A DNA stretch of 64,000 nucleotides. It comes from an uncultured Faecalibacterium sp. Its GTDB lineage: Bacteria; Bacillota; Clostridia; Oscillospirales; Ruminococcaceae. The DNA lies in NCBI GenBank assembly GCA_934503275.1, contig CAKSVD010000002.1:1-64000 (forward strand). Reading direction: 5' to 3'. Shown here piece by piece: positions 8,267 through 16,905 of this stretch (position 1 is the stretch's first letter; every line of letters starts with the position of its first letter). Both the position numbers and the translations under genes were made by a program. The notes under the pieces are model-generated. The model saw only the letters and a list, made by a program, of their open reading frames with translations. It had not been told where the DNA came from and searched no databases.

Positions 8267-8303
8267 CAAAAAAGGGACTGCCACACGATTGTGCAGCAGT
8301 CCC
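8267..8303 (-). terminator. thi operon terminator
   Basis: On the minus strand GGGACTGC and GCAGTCCC pair around an inner GCACAA/TTGTGC-like section, followed by six T (complement of 8268-8273). It lies just past thiC. Confidence 0.88.
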
Positions 8304-8337
8304 GGAGGAAGAAGCGCCTTTCGGCGCGGGGAAAAGC

Positions 8338-9648
8338 TTACAGGATATCGATGTATTCACCGGCCAGCGCCTTGTTCATGCTGCGCACGGCGCAGAACTT
8401 GCCGCACATACTGCAGGTGTCGCTGTGGTCATCTTCGGGCAGGCGTGCATCGCGGATGGCCTTGGCGGTCTCGGGGTCCAGCGCACAGGCAAACTGTGCA
8501 TCCCAGTCCAGTACGCGGCGGGCATCGCCCATCTTGTCATCGATGTCCCGGGCATGGGGGATGCCCTTGGCAATGTCGGCGGCGTGGGCGGCGATCTTGG
8601 AGGCCACGATGCCCTGCTTTACGTCCTCCACATTGGGCAGTGCCAGATGCTCGGCGGGGGTCACATAGCACAGGAAGGCCGCGCCGCTGGCAGCTGCCAC
8701 TGCGCCGCCGATGGCAGCGGTGATGTGGTCGTAGCCGGGGGCGATATCGGTGACCAGAGGTCCCAGCACATAGAAGGGGGCGCCCATGCAGATGCTCTTC
8801 TGCACCTCCATGTTGGCGGCGACCTGATTCAGGGGCACATGGCCGGGACCCTCCACCATCACCTGCACATTGTGCGCCCATGCACGCTTGGTCAGTTCGC
8901 CCAGACGCACCAGTTCCTCGATCTGGCACACGTCGGTAGCGTCAGCCAGACAGCCGGGGCGGCAGGCGTCGCCCAGAGAGATGGTCACGTCGTGCTCGGC
9001 GCAGATCTCGCAGATCTCGTCAAAGTGCTCGTAGAAGGGGTTCTCGTTGCCGGTCATGCTCATCCACGCAAACACCAGAGAACCGCCGCGGCTGACGATG
9101 TTCATCTTGCGCTTGTGCTTGCGGATCTGCTCGATGGTCTTGCGGGTGATACCGCAGTGCAGGGTGACAAAGTCTACGCCGTCCTCTGCGTGCAGGCGCA
9201 CCACATCGATGAAGTCCTGTGCGGTCAGTTCTGCCAGATCCCGCTGGTAGTGGATGACCGAATCATATACCGGCACAGTGCCGATCATCACCGGGCACTC
9301 GTGGGTCAGCTTCTGGCGGAAGGGCTGGGTGTTGCCGTGACTGGACAGATCCATAATGGCTTCTGCGCCCATGTTCACGGCGCTCATCACCTTCTGCATC
9401 TCGATGTTGTAGTCCTTGCAGTCGCGGGAAACGCCAAGGTTCACGTTGATCTTGGTGCGCAGCATGGAGCCTACGCCCTCGGGGTTCAGGCACTTGTGGT
9501 GCTTGTTGGCAGGAATGGCTACCTTGCCCTCGGCGACCCACTGGCGGATCTCCTCGGTGGTGCGGTATTCCTTTTTGGCTACGATCTCCATCTCCGGGGT
9601 AACGATGCCCTTGCGGGCGGCATCCATCTGGGTGGTATAAGTCTGCAT
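8338..9648 (-). CDS. thiC: Phosphomethylpyrimidine synthase
   Basis: 436 residues. A radical-SAM enzyme that rearranges aminoimidazole ribotide to hydroxymethylpyrimidine phosphate for thiamine. Diagnostic sites are the N-terminal [21 protein letters not shown], the SRGGSL loop, [17 protein letters not shown], and the C-terminal cluster motif CSMCGKFCA (CxxCxxxxC) that holds the 4Fe-4S centre. The ATG at 9648 was chosen for GGAGG 9-10 nt upstream; a longer reading up to 9762 would run through non-conserved sequence. Last gene of the thiamine operon, separated from thiE by 344 bases that hold a structured repeat. Confidence 0.97.
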   Translation of the reverse strand: MQTYTTQMDAARKGIVTPEMEIVAKKEYRTTEEIRQWVAEGKVAIPANKHHKCLNPEGVGSMLRTKINVNLGVSRDCKDYNIEMQKVMSAVNMGAEAIMDLSSHGNTQPFRQKLTHECPVMIGTVPVYDSVIHYQRDLAELTAQDFIDVVRLHAEDGVDFVTLHCGITRKTIEQIRKHKRKMNIVSRGGSLVFAWMSMTGNENPFYEHFDEICEICAEHDVTISLGDACRPGCLADATDVCQIEELVRLGELTKRAWAHNVQVMVEGPGHVPLNQVAANMEVQKSICMGAPFYVLGPLVTDIAPGYDHITAAIGGAVAAASGAAFLCYVTPAEHLALPNVEDVKQGIVASKIAAHAADIAKGIPHARDIDDKMGDARRVLDWDAQFACALDPETAKAIRDARLPEDDHSDTCSMCGKFCAVRSMNKALAGEYIDIL

Positions 9649-9992
9649 ACGCTGTGTTCCTCCAAATGACAGTTTATCTCTGAACAGCAGGGTGCTGGTC
9701 ATACAGTGATGTGGGGCAGCCTGTGTGCCGGGAACTTTCTCCTCGGACACGACTCGGGCCATTCCATCGCCCGCCCTACTGCCTGCGGCAGCAGGGTCCC
9801 ACCCCAGCGGACGGTCCTCGGAGAAACTCCCGACCCGCAGGCAAGGGTGGCAGACAGGTAGCCGTCATTCAGAAAAAACAGTACGCTCTGGATGCCGGCA
9901 CCTGCGCAAAATACGCTTTTCATGTTGGTTTTCTCCATGAATTTTGTAACGCGGCCCAAGGTGGTGCCCCCGGTTTGCCGCGGGATGATAGC
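9649..9992. other. Long gap inside the thi operon
   Basis: 344 bases between thiE and thiC. It holds the junction repeat at 9730-9831. A minus-strand reading starting at 9923 (ATG with GGAG 9 nt upstream) runs about 74 codons straight into the repeat; it has no family resemblance I can name and may be a remnant or chance. Confidence 0.5.
9730..9831 (-). repeat. Junction repeat, copy 1 (58-bp conserved core, pairing arms)
   Basis: The core at 9755-9812 is identical over 58 bp to the core at 40954-41011. In the operon sense it folds into CCCTGCTGCC/GGCAGTAGGG and CGGGC/GCCCG hairpins. The flanks TTTCTCC (9736-9742) and GGAC (9745-9748) pair with GTCC (9814-9817) and GGAGAAA (9820-9826). In copy 2 the arms have different bases but the same pairing. 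Confidence 0.75.
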
Positions 9993-10631
9993 TTACTTTA
10001 TGATCTGCTCCGAAAGGGCGCGCAGTTCGCGGCACTCGGCCTCGATGTCCTTTGCGGCAAAGATGGCGCTTACCAGCGCCACACCGTCCACGCCGGTGCC
10101 CTTGAGTTGCAGAATGTTCTCCTTGTGGATGCCGCCAATGGCAACCACCGGCACGTCTACAGCGTTGCAGATGTCCAGCAGGGTCTGCCGGGGCATCTCG
10201 CTTACGTCCGTCTTGGTGTGGGTGGCAAATACTGCGCCTACGCCCAGATAGTCTGCACCGTGCGCCACGGCGTCCAGCGCTTCCTGCACCGTGTGGGCAG
10301 AAACGCCGATCATTACGCCGTCGCCCACGCGCTGGCGCACCTGTGCGGCGGCCATATCGTCCTGTCCCACATGGATGCCCTCGGCGTGGCACTGCAAGGC
10401 CACCTCCACGTTATCGTTGATAAACAGCGGCACACCGTACTGCTGGCACAGGGCGTGGATCTGAATGGCTTCCTGTAAAAAATCGGCGTCGCCCAGCTGC
10501 TTTTCCCGCAGCTGCACGCAGGTGGCACCGCCCTTCAGGGCACTTTCCACCTGCTGATACAAGGTCTGCTCGCCCACCCATGCGCGGTCGGTCACCGCGT
10601 ACAGGAGCATGGTGTGTTTATCGCACTTCAT
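9993..10631 (-). CDS. thiE: Thiamine-phosphate synthase
   Basis: 212 residues, normal length. It joins hydroxymethylpyrimidine diphosphate and hydroxyethylthiazole phosphate to give thiamine phosphate. TIM-barrel motifs are visible: CVQLREKQL (pyrophosphate contacts), PLFINDNVEVAL, GIHVGQDD, GVSAHTVQEA, DYLGVGAVFATHTK and VVAIGGIHKENI. The start overlaps the end of thiM by 14 nt, indicating coupled translation. Confidence 0.96.
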   Translation of the reverse strand: MKCDKHTMLLYAVTDRAWVGEQTLYQQVESALKGGATCVQLREKQLGDADFLQEAIQIHALCQQYGVPLFINDNVEVALQCHAEGIHVGQDDMAAAQVRQRVGDGVMIGVSAHTVQEALDAVAHGADYLGVGAVFATHTKTDVSEMPRQTLLDICNAVDVPVVAIGGIHKENILQLKGTGVDGVALVSAIFAAKDIEAECRELRALSEQIIK

Positions 10632-11439
10632 AGTTTGCGCCTTTCTCCAGCTGTTCGGGGGTCATGTTGTAAATGGCATCAATGATGTAATTGCGGTAGG
10701 TAGCGTTGCCGTCCTGCGGGGTGAGCCGCTGGTGGGCAATCTCGCCCGCAAGACCCATGGCGCACACCGCCGCCGCGGCAGCCTCCAGCGGCTGGCCGGG
10801 GTTGGCGGTGACAAAGGCCGCCGTCAGGGCAGAGAGTTGACAGCCCGTGCCGGTGATGCTACTCATCATGGCGTTGCCGTTGCGGATGCAGTAGGCCTTT
10901 TGTGCATCGGCCACGATGTCAATGGCGCCGGTAATGGCCACCACCGCGCCGGTGCGGGCGGCAAAGGCCTTGGCAAAGGCCACGGCGCTGTCCAGATTTT
11001 CCTCAGTCACCTTGTCGGCTACGTCTGCGTCCACGCCCTTGGTGGTGCCCGCGCCGGAGGCAAGGGTCTTGATCTCCGAGATGTTACCACGGATCACTGT
11101 GAACTGCACCTCCCGCAGCAGACGGAAGGCGGTGTCGGTGCGCAGCTGGGAAGCGCCGGCACCCACCGGGTCCAGCACTACAGGATGCCCCAGCTGATTG
11201 GCCTTTTTGCCCGCCAGCAGCATACTGGTGACGGTGCGGCTGTTCAGCGTGCCGATGTTGATATTCAGCCCGCCGCAGATGGCGGTGATCTCCTCCACCT
11301 CGGCGGCATCATCGGCCATGATGGGGGAAGCACCGCAGGCCAGCACCATGTTGGCGCAGTCGTTCACGGTGACGTAGTTGGTAATGTTGTGAATCAGCGG
11401 GCAGCGGCTGCGCAGGTTTTCAAAGGCGGTCTTGAGCAT
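10618..11439 (-). CDS. thiM: Hydroxyethylthiazole kinase
   Basis: 273 residues. It phosphorylates salvaged hydroxyethylthiazole, feeding ThiE. Family features include RCPLIHNITNYVTVNDCANMVLA at the N-terminus, PVVLDPVGAGAS, the AITGAIDIV segment and the anion-hole/catalytic loop ITGTGCQLSAL. It sits between the thiazole transporter component thiW and thiE, and no thiazole synthase genes (thiG, thiH) are seen here, so the cell probably makes the pyrimidine but salvages the thiazole. Confidence 0.96.
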   Translation of the reverse strand: MLKTAFENLRSRCPLIHNITNYVTVNDCANMVLACGASPIMADDAAEVEEITAICGGLNINIGTLNSRTVTSMLLAGKKANQLGHPVVLDPVGAGASQLRTDTAFRLLREVQFTVIRGNISEIKTLASGAGTTKGVDADVADKVTEENLDSAVAFAKAFAARTGAVVAITGAIDIVADAQKAYCIRNGNAMMSSITGTGCQLSALTAAFVTANPGQPLEAAAAAVCAMGLAGEIAHQRLTPQDGNATYRNYIIDAIYNMTPEQLEKGANYEVR

Positions 11440-11454
11440 TTCGGGAACCTCCGC

Positions 11455-11970
11455 TCAGGAAAGGCTGTTCTGCATGGAGCGCAGAGCACCGGAGCGCTGC
11501 AGGCTGAACACCACAGCACCGGCGATCACCGCACCCACGGCGGTGGAGATGAGGAAGGGTACGATGTAGGCGTAGAAGGCGATATCCGCAGCGCTCTTAC
11601 CCATCAGGAAGATGGCCACGGGCCATGCGCACAGGCCGCCCAGAATGCTGGTGCCGAACACCTCACCCACCACAGTGGCGATCAGGTTTTTGGTCTTGTG
11701 GTATGCAAGGCCGCACAGCAGCGCACCGAACATACTGCCGGGGAAAGCCATCAGGCTGCCCAGACCCAGCAGGTTGCGCAGCAGGGAAGCCACAAAGGCT
11801 ACGCCCACGCCCCACCAGGGCCCCAGCAGAACAGCGCACAGCACGTTGACCATGTGCTGCACCGGGGCGCACTTGCTGCCGAACATGGGAAAGCTGAATA
11901 CGCTGCCCACCACGCACAGGGCACAGAACATACCGGCAAGGGCAAGCTTTTTGACAGAGAGATTCTTCAT
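11455..11970 (-). CDS. thiW: ThiW, thiazole-specific ECF transporter S component
   Basis: 171 residues with about five or six hydrophobic segments and a short basic N-terminus (MKNLSVKKLALAGMFCALCVVG), the usual design of S components. The conserved SFPMFGSKCAPVQHMVNVLCAVLLGPWWG and LMAFPGSMFGALLCGL stretches match ThiW. It captures hydroxyethylthiazole and works with the shared energizing module EcfAA'T, which is encoded elsewhere. It is first in the riboswitch-controlled operon; AAGGAG precedes the ATG. Confidence 0.93.
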   Translation of the reverse strand: MKNLSVKKLALAGMFCALCVVGSVFSFPMFGSKCAPVQHMVNVLCAVLLGPWWGVGVAFVASLLRNLLGLGSLMAFPGSMFGALLCGLAYHKTKNLIATVVGEVFGTSILGGLCAWPVAIFLMGKSAADIAFYAYIVPFLISTAVGAVIAGAVVFSLQRSGALRSMQNSLS

Positions 11971-12192
11971 GATAAATTAACTCCTTTTCAACCATCTGCG
12001 GCAGCGCAGGACGAACACCGGCGCTTCCGCAACAAAACAGCCCGTGCCCGCCGCAAGGCGGGAACAGGTACGGAAGGTGCGGTCGAAACTTACTGGTTTC
12101 CTCTCACGCCGGAACACGGCTTCCCATCGCTGCATTCATCCAAGGCTCAGGGCGCTCCCCCTCAGCCGGCTGCGGAGCCTCCGCAGAGGTAC
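11971..12192 (-). other. Leader segment between riboswitch terminator and thiW
   Basis: About 220 bases of untranslated leader. On the minus strand it contains TGAGAGGAA, GTTTCGACC and ACCTG in the order seen in the TPP aptamer, then a CCCGCC-TTGC-GGCGGG hairpin followed by a T-rich stretch. This may be a decayed or divergent second regulatory unit; no gene is visible. Confidence 0.35.
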
Positions 12193-12228
12193 AAAAAAAC
12201 AGGAGGAGCCCGGCGCGGCTCCTCCTGC
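12193..12228 (-). terminator. Riboswitch-controlled terminator
   Basis: Minus strand: AGGAGGAGCC/GGCTCCTCCT with a 6-nt loop, followed by seven T. It lies directly after the TPP aptamer and before thiW, so ligand binding is expected to favour this stem. Confidence 0.9.
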
Positions 12229-12242
12229 AAAAAATCATAAAG

Positions 12243-12340
12243 GGTATGACTTCCTACGGCGGCATTATCCGCATCAGGTAAAAGGGTCGAAGCTTGCTAT
12301 ACTTCCTCTCAGCCCGCTGCACGAGCTCCCCTGTGTTTGA
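12243..12340 (-). ncRNA. TPP riboswitch
   Basis: Minus strand shows the thi-box in order: GGGGAGCTCGTGC, GGGCTGAGAGGAA, a GAAG/CTTC arm, GACCCTTTTACCTGAT, and GCGGATAATGCCGCCGTAGG. These are the conserved pyrimidine- and pyrophosphate-sensing helices. It controls thiW-thiM-thiE-thiC through the adjacent terminator. Confidence 0.96.
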
Positions 12341-12350
12341 TTGTGACTGT

Positions 12351-12379
12351 ATTCTACACCTCTTTCCCCAAAAATGCAA
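12351..12379 (-). promoter_or_regulatory. thi operon promoter
   Basis: Minus strand: TTGCAT (12374-12379), 17-bp spacer, TAGAAT (12351-12356), just upstream of the aptamer. Confidence 0.8.
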
Positions 12380-12388
12380 GGGGGAAGG

Positions 12389-12454
12389 GGACGATTTAGA
12401 ATGGCCTCCGCGTTGCTCTGGCCATCTTCAGCGGAAAGATTGTTTTAATTTCGC
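12389..12454 (-). repeat. Two-hairpin dispersed repeat, copy B (partial, reversed)
   Basis: The reverse complement gives GCGAAATTAAAA, CCGCTGA, and a hairpin ATGGCC-AGAGCAACGCGGA-GGCCAT followed by CTAAATCGTCC, closely matching copy A. The long first hairpin is missing. A short matching piece (complement of TCTCGTGAAAATG) lies at 12575-12587. Confidence 0.7.
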
Positions 12455-12625
12455 GTTTGTCGCGCTCTGCAGGAACTTGTCGGGGCAAAGCCCCTCCATC
12501 TGCTCACGCAGACCGCTCCGCCGCTTAAAAGCCCCACTGGGGCTTTCATTGCTACGCAACCGCGGCCTACTCCAAACGCATTTTCACGAGAGGGGCTGCA
12601 ATGGTTAAAGGGAGGTCTGAATTGT
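12455..12625. other. Gene-free stretch between repeat copies B and C
   Basis: No gene is visible. It has a small hairpin AAAGCCCC-ACT-GGGGCTTT at about 12533-12550 and the fragment of the repeat family near 12575. Confidence 0.4.
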
Positions 12626-12764
12626 AAATGCAGTTGACCGTTACGACCCTTCCTGTGAAAAAAGTAGTTCCGAAACGCCCGCAGGCGTTTCGGAACTACA
12701 AATAAAAATAATTCTTCCGCTATTTATGCGCAAAGCGAACGCGGAGCGCATTTTTGATTATTGT
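12626..12764 (+). repeat. Two-hairpin dispersed repeat, copy C
   Basis: Same layout as copy A: AAATGCAGTT start, perfect 36-nt hairpin at 12664-12699 (GTAGTTCC...GGAACTAC, loop CGCA), AT-rich linker, then ATGCGC-AAAGCGAACGCGGA-GCGCAT. The stems differ from copy A by paired changes. Confidence 0.8.
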
Positions 12765-12776
12765 ACTGCATAAAAC

Positions 12777-12816
12777 CAGAGCCGCCGTGCAGGGGTCTGC
12801 GCGGCGGCTTTGGTCA
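12777..12816. terminator. Hairpin beyond the cellobiose phosphorylase gene
   Basis: ACCAGAGCCGCCG pairs with CGGCGGCTTTGGT around a GC-rich loop. On the minus strand the 3' side reads into a TTTTA run, so it may end the GH94 transcript. Confidence 0.5.
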
Positions 12817-12832
12817 CGGAAAGGAGAATAAT

Positions 12833-12859
12833 ATGAAAAAGCAGAAAAAGTCGGGTTAA
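12833..12859 (+). CDS. Eight-codon ORF with strong ribosome site
   Basis: AAAGGAG is followed 7 nt later by an ATG and eight codons reading MKKQKKSG, then TAA. The stop overlaps the stop of the converging GH94 gene. It may be the leftover start of a lost gene or chance; I see no promoter. Confidence 0.2.
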   Translation: MKKQKKSG

Positions 12860-15291
12860 CCCATGGTCACCTGTACCGTTACCTCAGTCCCGGCGGCAGC
12901 CAGCGGCAGCACGTTGCCGGAGATAGCCTTGCCGTCCACGGTAACGGCCTTGATGCCGTGCTGCACCCCGGCGGCGTTATCCACTGTAATGTGGTACACT
13001 GCACCGCGGAAGCGGCGGGTCACGGTAAAGCCGGACAGGGTGTGGGGGATGCAGGGGTCTACCTTCAGGCCATCCAAGGTGGGCTGGATGCCCAGAATGT
13101 ACTGGCTGATGTTGAAGAAGGTCCATGCCGCTGTGCCGGTCAGCCAGCTGTTTTTGGCCTCGCCGAAGGTGGGGGCGTCCTTACCGGCTACCATCTGGCT
13201 GTAAACGTAGGGCTCGGTGCGGTGGATCTCGGAGATGTCCTCGATATAGGCGGGGCAGGTCTTGCGGTACACTGCAAAGGCGCGGTCGCCGTGGCCGAGC
13301 GTTGCCTCGGCGCAGCTGATCCACGGGTTGTTGTGGCAGAAGATACCGGCGTTCTCCTTGTATCCCGGAGGATAGCTGGAGATCTCGCCCAGATTCAGCT
13401 GATAGCTGGTGTAGGCGGGCTGCAGCAGCACCACACCGTATTTGGTGTCCAGCCGCTCCTCTACGCTGGCAAGCGCCTGCGCGGCCTGTCCGCTCTCCTT
13501 GCCAATGCCCGCCATGACGCACATACCCTGCGGCTCAATGAAGATCTGACCCTCGGCGCACTCCTTGCTGCCGATGGGCTTGCCAAAAGCATCGTAGGCA
13601 CGGCGGAACCATGCGCCGTCCCAACCGGCGGTCAGGGTGGCCTGCTCCACGGCATCAATGTGCTTGCGGGCGGCAGCGGCCTCCTCGGTCAGGTTCAAAT
13701 GGTCGCACAGCTGGGCGTATTCATGGCCGTACTTGACGAACATACCGGCAATGAAAACGCTTTCGGCCACAGGACCCTCGCTGGGGCCGGTGATCTGGAA
13801 ACTCTCGCCCGGGTGCTCGGAGAAGCAGTTCAGGTTCAGACAGTCGTTCCAGTCGGCGCGGCCGATCAGCGGCAGACCGTGGGGGCCAAGATGAGTGCAG
13901 GTATAGTTGAAGCTGCGGCGCAGATGCTCCATCAGGGTCTGCGCCTTGGTGGCGTCGTTATCAAAGGGTACCTGTTCTTCCAGAATAGACCAGTCGCCGG
14001 TCTCCCGCAGGTAGGCAGCAGTACCGGCAATGAGCCACAGCGGGTCATCGTTGAAGCCGGTGCCGATATCCCGGTTGCCCTTTTTGGTCAGGGGCTGGTA
14101 CTGGTGGTAGGCGCTGCCGTCCTCAAACTGGGTGGCGGCAATATCCAGAATGCGCTCCCGGGCGCGGGAGGGGATGATGTGCACAAAGCCCAGCAGATCC
14201 TGACAGCTGTCCCGGAAGCCCATGCCGCGTCCGGTGCCGCTTTCAAAGTAGCTGGCAGAGCGGCTCATGTTAAAGGTGACCATGCACTGGTACTGGTGCC
14301 AGATGTTGACCATGCGGTTCAGCTTTTCCTCGCCGGATTCCAGATGGTAGGTGGACAGCAGCTGCTCCCAGTGGGTGCGCAGGGCGGCGCGGGCGGCATC
14401 GATCTGTGCATCGGTGGCGTAGCGCTCCATCATGGCGTGGGCGCGGGTCTTGTTGATGACGCCCGGGGCAATGAACTTTTCCTGCTGCGGGTTCTCGATG
14501 TAGCCCAGACCGAACAGGATGCTGCGGCTCTCGCCGGGGGCGAGGGTCAGGTGGATGTGCAGGGCGCCCACCGGTGCCCAGCCGTGGGCAATACTGCCGG
14601 AGCAGTGCCCGGCGCGGACGGCCTGCGGGTCTGCCGGGCCGCCGTACACACCGCAGAAGGCATCCCGGGTGGTGTCAAAGCTGTCCACCGGGCAGTTTGC
14701 CCAGAACACGGCGTAGTGGTCGCGGCGCTCGCGGTACTCGGTCTTGTGGTAGATGACGCTGCCCTCTACCTCCACCTCACCGGTGGAGAAGTTGCGCTGG
14801 AAGTTAGAGCCGTCGTCCACGGCATCCCACAGGCAGAACTCCACATAGCTGAACAGATCCAACTCCTTGACAATGGTGCTGCCGTTGCATACCGTCACAC
14901 GATCCAGCTCACAGGCATCGCCCTTGGGGACGAACAACTCCTGCCGGGCGGTCACGCCGTCCTTTTTGCCCTCCAGAATGGTGTAGCCCAGACCGTGGCG
15001 GCAGCTATAGCTGTCCAGCGGGGTCTTGGTGGGCTGCCAGCCCGGGTTCCACACGGTGTCGCCGTCCTTGATGTAGATCCGGTGGCCGTCCATGTCCAGC
15101 GGGGAGTTGTTGTAGCGGTAGCGGGTCAGGCGGCGCATCCGGGCGTCCCGGTAAAAGCTATAACCGCCCGCCGTGTTGGAGACCAGACTGAAGAAGTCCT
15201 CGCTGCCAAGGTAGTTGATCCATGGCAGGGGCGTCTGCGGGGTGGTGATGACGTATTCCTTATTCTGGTCATCAAAATATCCGAACTTCAT
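12856..15291 (-). CDS. Cellobiose phosphorylase (GH94)
   Basis: 811 residues, the exact size class of GH94 cellobiose phosphorylases. It splits cellobiose with phosphate into glucose and glucose-1-phosphate in the cytoplasm, saving one ATP. The N-terminus [33 protein letters not shown], the [20 protein letters not shown] segment and [11 protein letters not shown] (catalytic acid Asp) are family hallmarks, as is the C-terminal sandwich domain. GGAGG precedes the ATG. It is divergent from the LacI-regulator/ABC-importer operon and has a matching operator-like site downstream of its promoter. A related cellodextrin phosphorylase is possible but less likely from length. Confidence 0.93.
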   Translation of the reverse strand: MKFGYFDDQNKEYVITTPQTPLPWINYLGSEDFFSLVSNTAGGYSFYRDARMRRLTRYRYNNSPLDMDGHRIYIKDGDTVWNPGWQPTKTPLDSYSCRHGLGYTILEGKKDGVTARQELFVPKGDACELDRVTVCNGSTIVKELDLFSYVEFCLWDAVDDGSNFQRNFSTGEVEVEGSVIYHKTEYRERRDHYAVFWANCPVDSFDTTRDAFCGVYGGPADPQAVRAGHCSGSIAHGWAPVGALHIHLTLAPGESRSILFGLGYIENPQQEKFIAPGVINKTRAHAMMERYATDAQIDAARAALRTHWEQLLSTYHLESGEEKLNRMVNIWHQYQCMVTFNMSRSASYFESGTGRGMGFRDSCQDLLGFVHIIPSRARERILDIAATQFEDGSAYHQYQPLTKKGNRDIGTGFNDDPLWLIAGTAAYLRETGDWSILEEQVPFDNDATKAQTLMEHLRRSFNYTCTHLGPHGLPLIGRADWNDCLNLNCFSEHPGESFQITGPSEGPVAESVFIAGMFVKYGHEYAQLCDHLNLTEEAAAARKHIDAVEQATLTAGWDGAWFRRAYDAFGKPIGSKECAEGQIFIEPQGMCVMAGIGKESGQAAQALASVEERLDTKYGVVLLQPAYTSYQLNLGEISSYPPGYKENAGIFCHNNPWISCAEATLGHGDRAFAVYRKTCPAYIEDISEIHRTEPYVYSQMVAGKDAPTFGEAKNSWLTGTAAWTFFNISQYILGIQPTLDGLKVDPCIPHTLSGFTVTRRFRGAVYHITVDNAAGVQHGIKAVTVDGKAISGNVLPLAAAGTEVTVQVTMG

Positions 15292-15342
15292 AATGCTTCC
15301 TCCTTAAAACTGCGCCTTGTCAGGTGGGCAGTGTGTCGATGC

Positions 15343-15417
15343 GCGAAAACGATTAAGACACCGCGAAAGAAGCAATCTCATCACGCTAAGCATACCGTAT
15401 CCCACCGAAAAATGCAA
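15343..15417 (-). promoter_or_regulatory. GH94 promoter with LacI-type operator
   Basis: Minus strand: TTGCAT (15412-15417), 17-bp spacer, TATGCT (15389-15394). About 20 bp downstream of the -10 box lies GCGAAAACGATTAAG...CACC.GCGA.A (15343-15370), which recurs at the lacI-type gene. The position fits a roadblock operator. Confidence 0.75.
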
Positions 15418-15718
15418 GAGCTTTTTGCAAAAATCTCAGCGGAAATTTAAAAATAATCTGCGCAGTCCCGGCGGTTTTCTGCGTTCTTCGGTGCTGCGTG
15501 CGCCTGCGGAAGGCCGAACGAAAGACCCGAAACCCCATTTTAAAAGTAATATATACATACGGCCTCCGGCGCCGAAAACCATAACGAAACTGCAACGAAA
15601 TTTTTTTCGTTTTAATCGAAATGTAACGAAAGTGAATCGAGATGCACAATTCTTACAGGTCGTATTGGAACAAAATGCCAAAAGTGGTGCAGTTGACCTA
15701 AAACTTTTACGTTATATC
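15418..15718. other. Divergent intergenic region, AACGAAA cluster
   Basis: About 300 bases with no gene. At 15585-15645 the motif AACGAAA or ATCGAAA recurs five times, including the palindrome AACGAAATTTTTTTCGTT. These may be further operator half-sites for the same regulator or another LacI-family protein. Confidence 0.4.
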
Positions 15719-15780
15719 TTGATTTTTGGTGCAGAATGCGATATATTGAGATTGCGAAAACGATTAAGGAACCTGCGAGA
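15719..15780 (+). promoter_or_regulatory. lacI-type gene promoter with operator
   Basis: TTGATT (15719-15724), 17-bp spacer, TATATT (15742-15747). The site GCGAAAACGATTAAG with a second GCGA.A box follows at 15754-15780, covering the expected start of transcription. It matches the GH94 site base for base over 15 positions. Confidence 0.75.
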
Positions 15781-15819
15781 AACATCCCGCGGCTCCTTTC
15801 CTCGGAAGGAGGCTACAAG

Positions 15820-16827
15820 ATGGCGTCCCTGAAGGATCTGGCGAAAGAATGCGGCGTATCCGTCGCAACCGTCAGCAAGGCTTTAAACGACCAGCCGGAT
15901 ATCGCACCGGCCACGCGGGAGCGCATCCGTGCAGCGGCCCGCCGCGTGGGGTATCTGCCCAACGCAGCGGCCCGGGCGCTGAAAACCAACCGCACCTATA
16001 ACTTAGGCGTTCTGTTCGTAGATGAAAAGCAGAGCGGCCTGACCCACGAGTACTTCTCCGCAGTGCTGGACAGCTTCAAGGTAGAAGCGGAAAAGCGCGG
16101 CTATGATATCACCTTTATCAACCACAACCTCAGCGGCAAGTCCATGAGTTATCTGGAGCATTGCCACTACCGGGGTGTGGACGGCGTGGTGATCGCCTGT
16201 GTGAATTTTTACGATCCGCAGGTGGTGGAACTGGTCAACGGCGATGTGCCGGTGGTGACCATCGACCATGTGTTCAACAACCGGATGGCGATCCTTTCAG
16301 ACAACGTGGTGGGCACAAAGGCTCTGGTGCAACAGGCATGGGCCTGCGGACACCGACGCATCGCCTTTATCCACGGCGAAAAGACCGCTGTTACCGAGAA
16401 CCGTCTGGCAGGCTTTTATCAGGCCTGCGAGGAGTTGGGGCTAAAGGTGCCGGAGGAGTTCGTCCGCTGCGGTGTGTACCACGATGCGGATCGCTGCGCA
16501 GAGGAGACCCGGGCGCTGCTGGCACTGCCGCAGCGGCCCACCTGCATCATCTTCCCGGATGACTTTTCCGCACTGGGTGGCTACAACGCCCTGAACGAAG
16601 CGGGATTGAGCATCCCGGAGGACATCTCGGTGATGGGATACGATGGCATCTATCTCTCCCGGGTGGTCAAGCCCTCGCTGGTGACCTACCAGCAGAACAC
16701 AAAATCCCTTGGCAGGCTGGCAGCGGATAAGCTGATCGAGTTGATCGAGCATCCGCGTGTGACCCTGCCGGAGCAGATCCGGGTGTCCGGCAAACTGCTG
16801 GACGGCGGCTCCGTCCGCATCCTTTAA
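15820..16827 (+). CDS. LacI family regulator of the cellobiose locus
   Basis: 335 residues from the ATG at 15820 (GGAAGGAGG 7 nt upstream). The N-terminal helix-turn-helix reads MASLKDLAKECGVSVATVSKALN with the hinge helix AAARALKTN; the periplasmic-binding-like effector domain follows (LGVLFVD, GVDGVVIACV, TIDHVFNNR, GHRRIAFIHG, CIIFPDDFSALGGYNAL, VMGYDG). It most likely binds the operator-like sites at its own and the GH94 promoter and responds to cellobiose or a related sugar; ligand and targets are inferred from context only. Confidence 0.92.
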   Translation: MASLKDLAKECGVSVATVSKALNDQPDIAPATRERIRAAARRVGYLPNAAARALKTNRTYNLGVLFVDEKQSGLTHEYFSAVLDSFKVEAEKRGYDITFINHNLSGKSMSYLEHCHYRGVDGVVIACVNFYDPQVVELVNGDVPVVTIDHVFNNRMAILSDNVVGTKALVQQAWACGHRRIAFIHGEKTAVTENRLAGFYQACEELGLKVPEEFVRCGVYHDADRCAEETRALLALPQRPTCIIFPDDFSALGGYNALNEAGLSIPEDISVMGYDGIYLSRVVKPSLVTYQQNTKSLGRLAADKLIELIEHPRVTLPEQIRVSGKLLDGGSVRIL

Positions 16828-16836
16828 CAAAGTCCC

Positions 16837-16860
16837 ACAACTCCCGGCGCGGAGTTTTTG
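16837..16860 (+). terminator. Weak hairpin after the lacI-type gene
   Basis: AACTCC-CGGCGC-GGAGTT followed by TTTG. A 6-bp stem with a short T tail would give only partial termination before the binding-protein gene. Confidence 0.5.
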
Positions 16861-16905
16861 AGAATGAATTTTTTTATTGGAAAACCATGAAGGAGGTTTA
16901 CCCTT

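Noticed and set aside
9699-9959. 86-codon minus-strand reading between thiE and thiC as a gene (for example thiS)
   Set aside because: It lacks a ThiS Gly-Gly end and most of it is the junction repeat.
12958-15450. Long plus-strand reading opposite the GH94 gene
   Set aside because: Shadow frame of the phosphorylase; composition (Ala, Gly, Val, His, Gln) is typical of antisense frames here.
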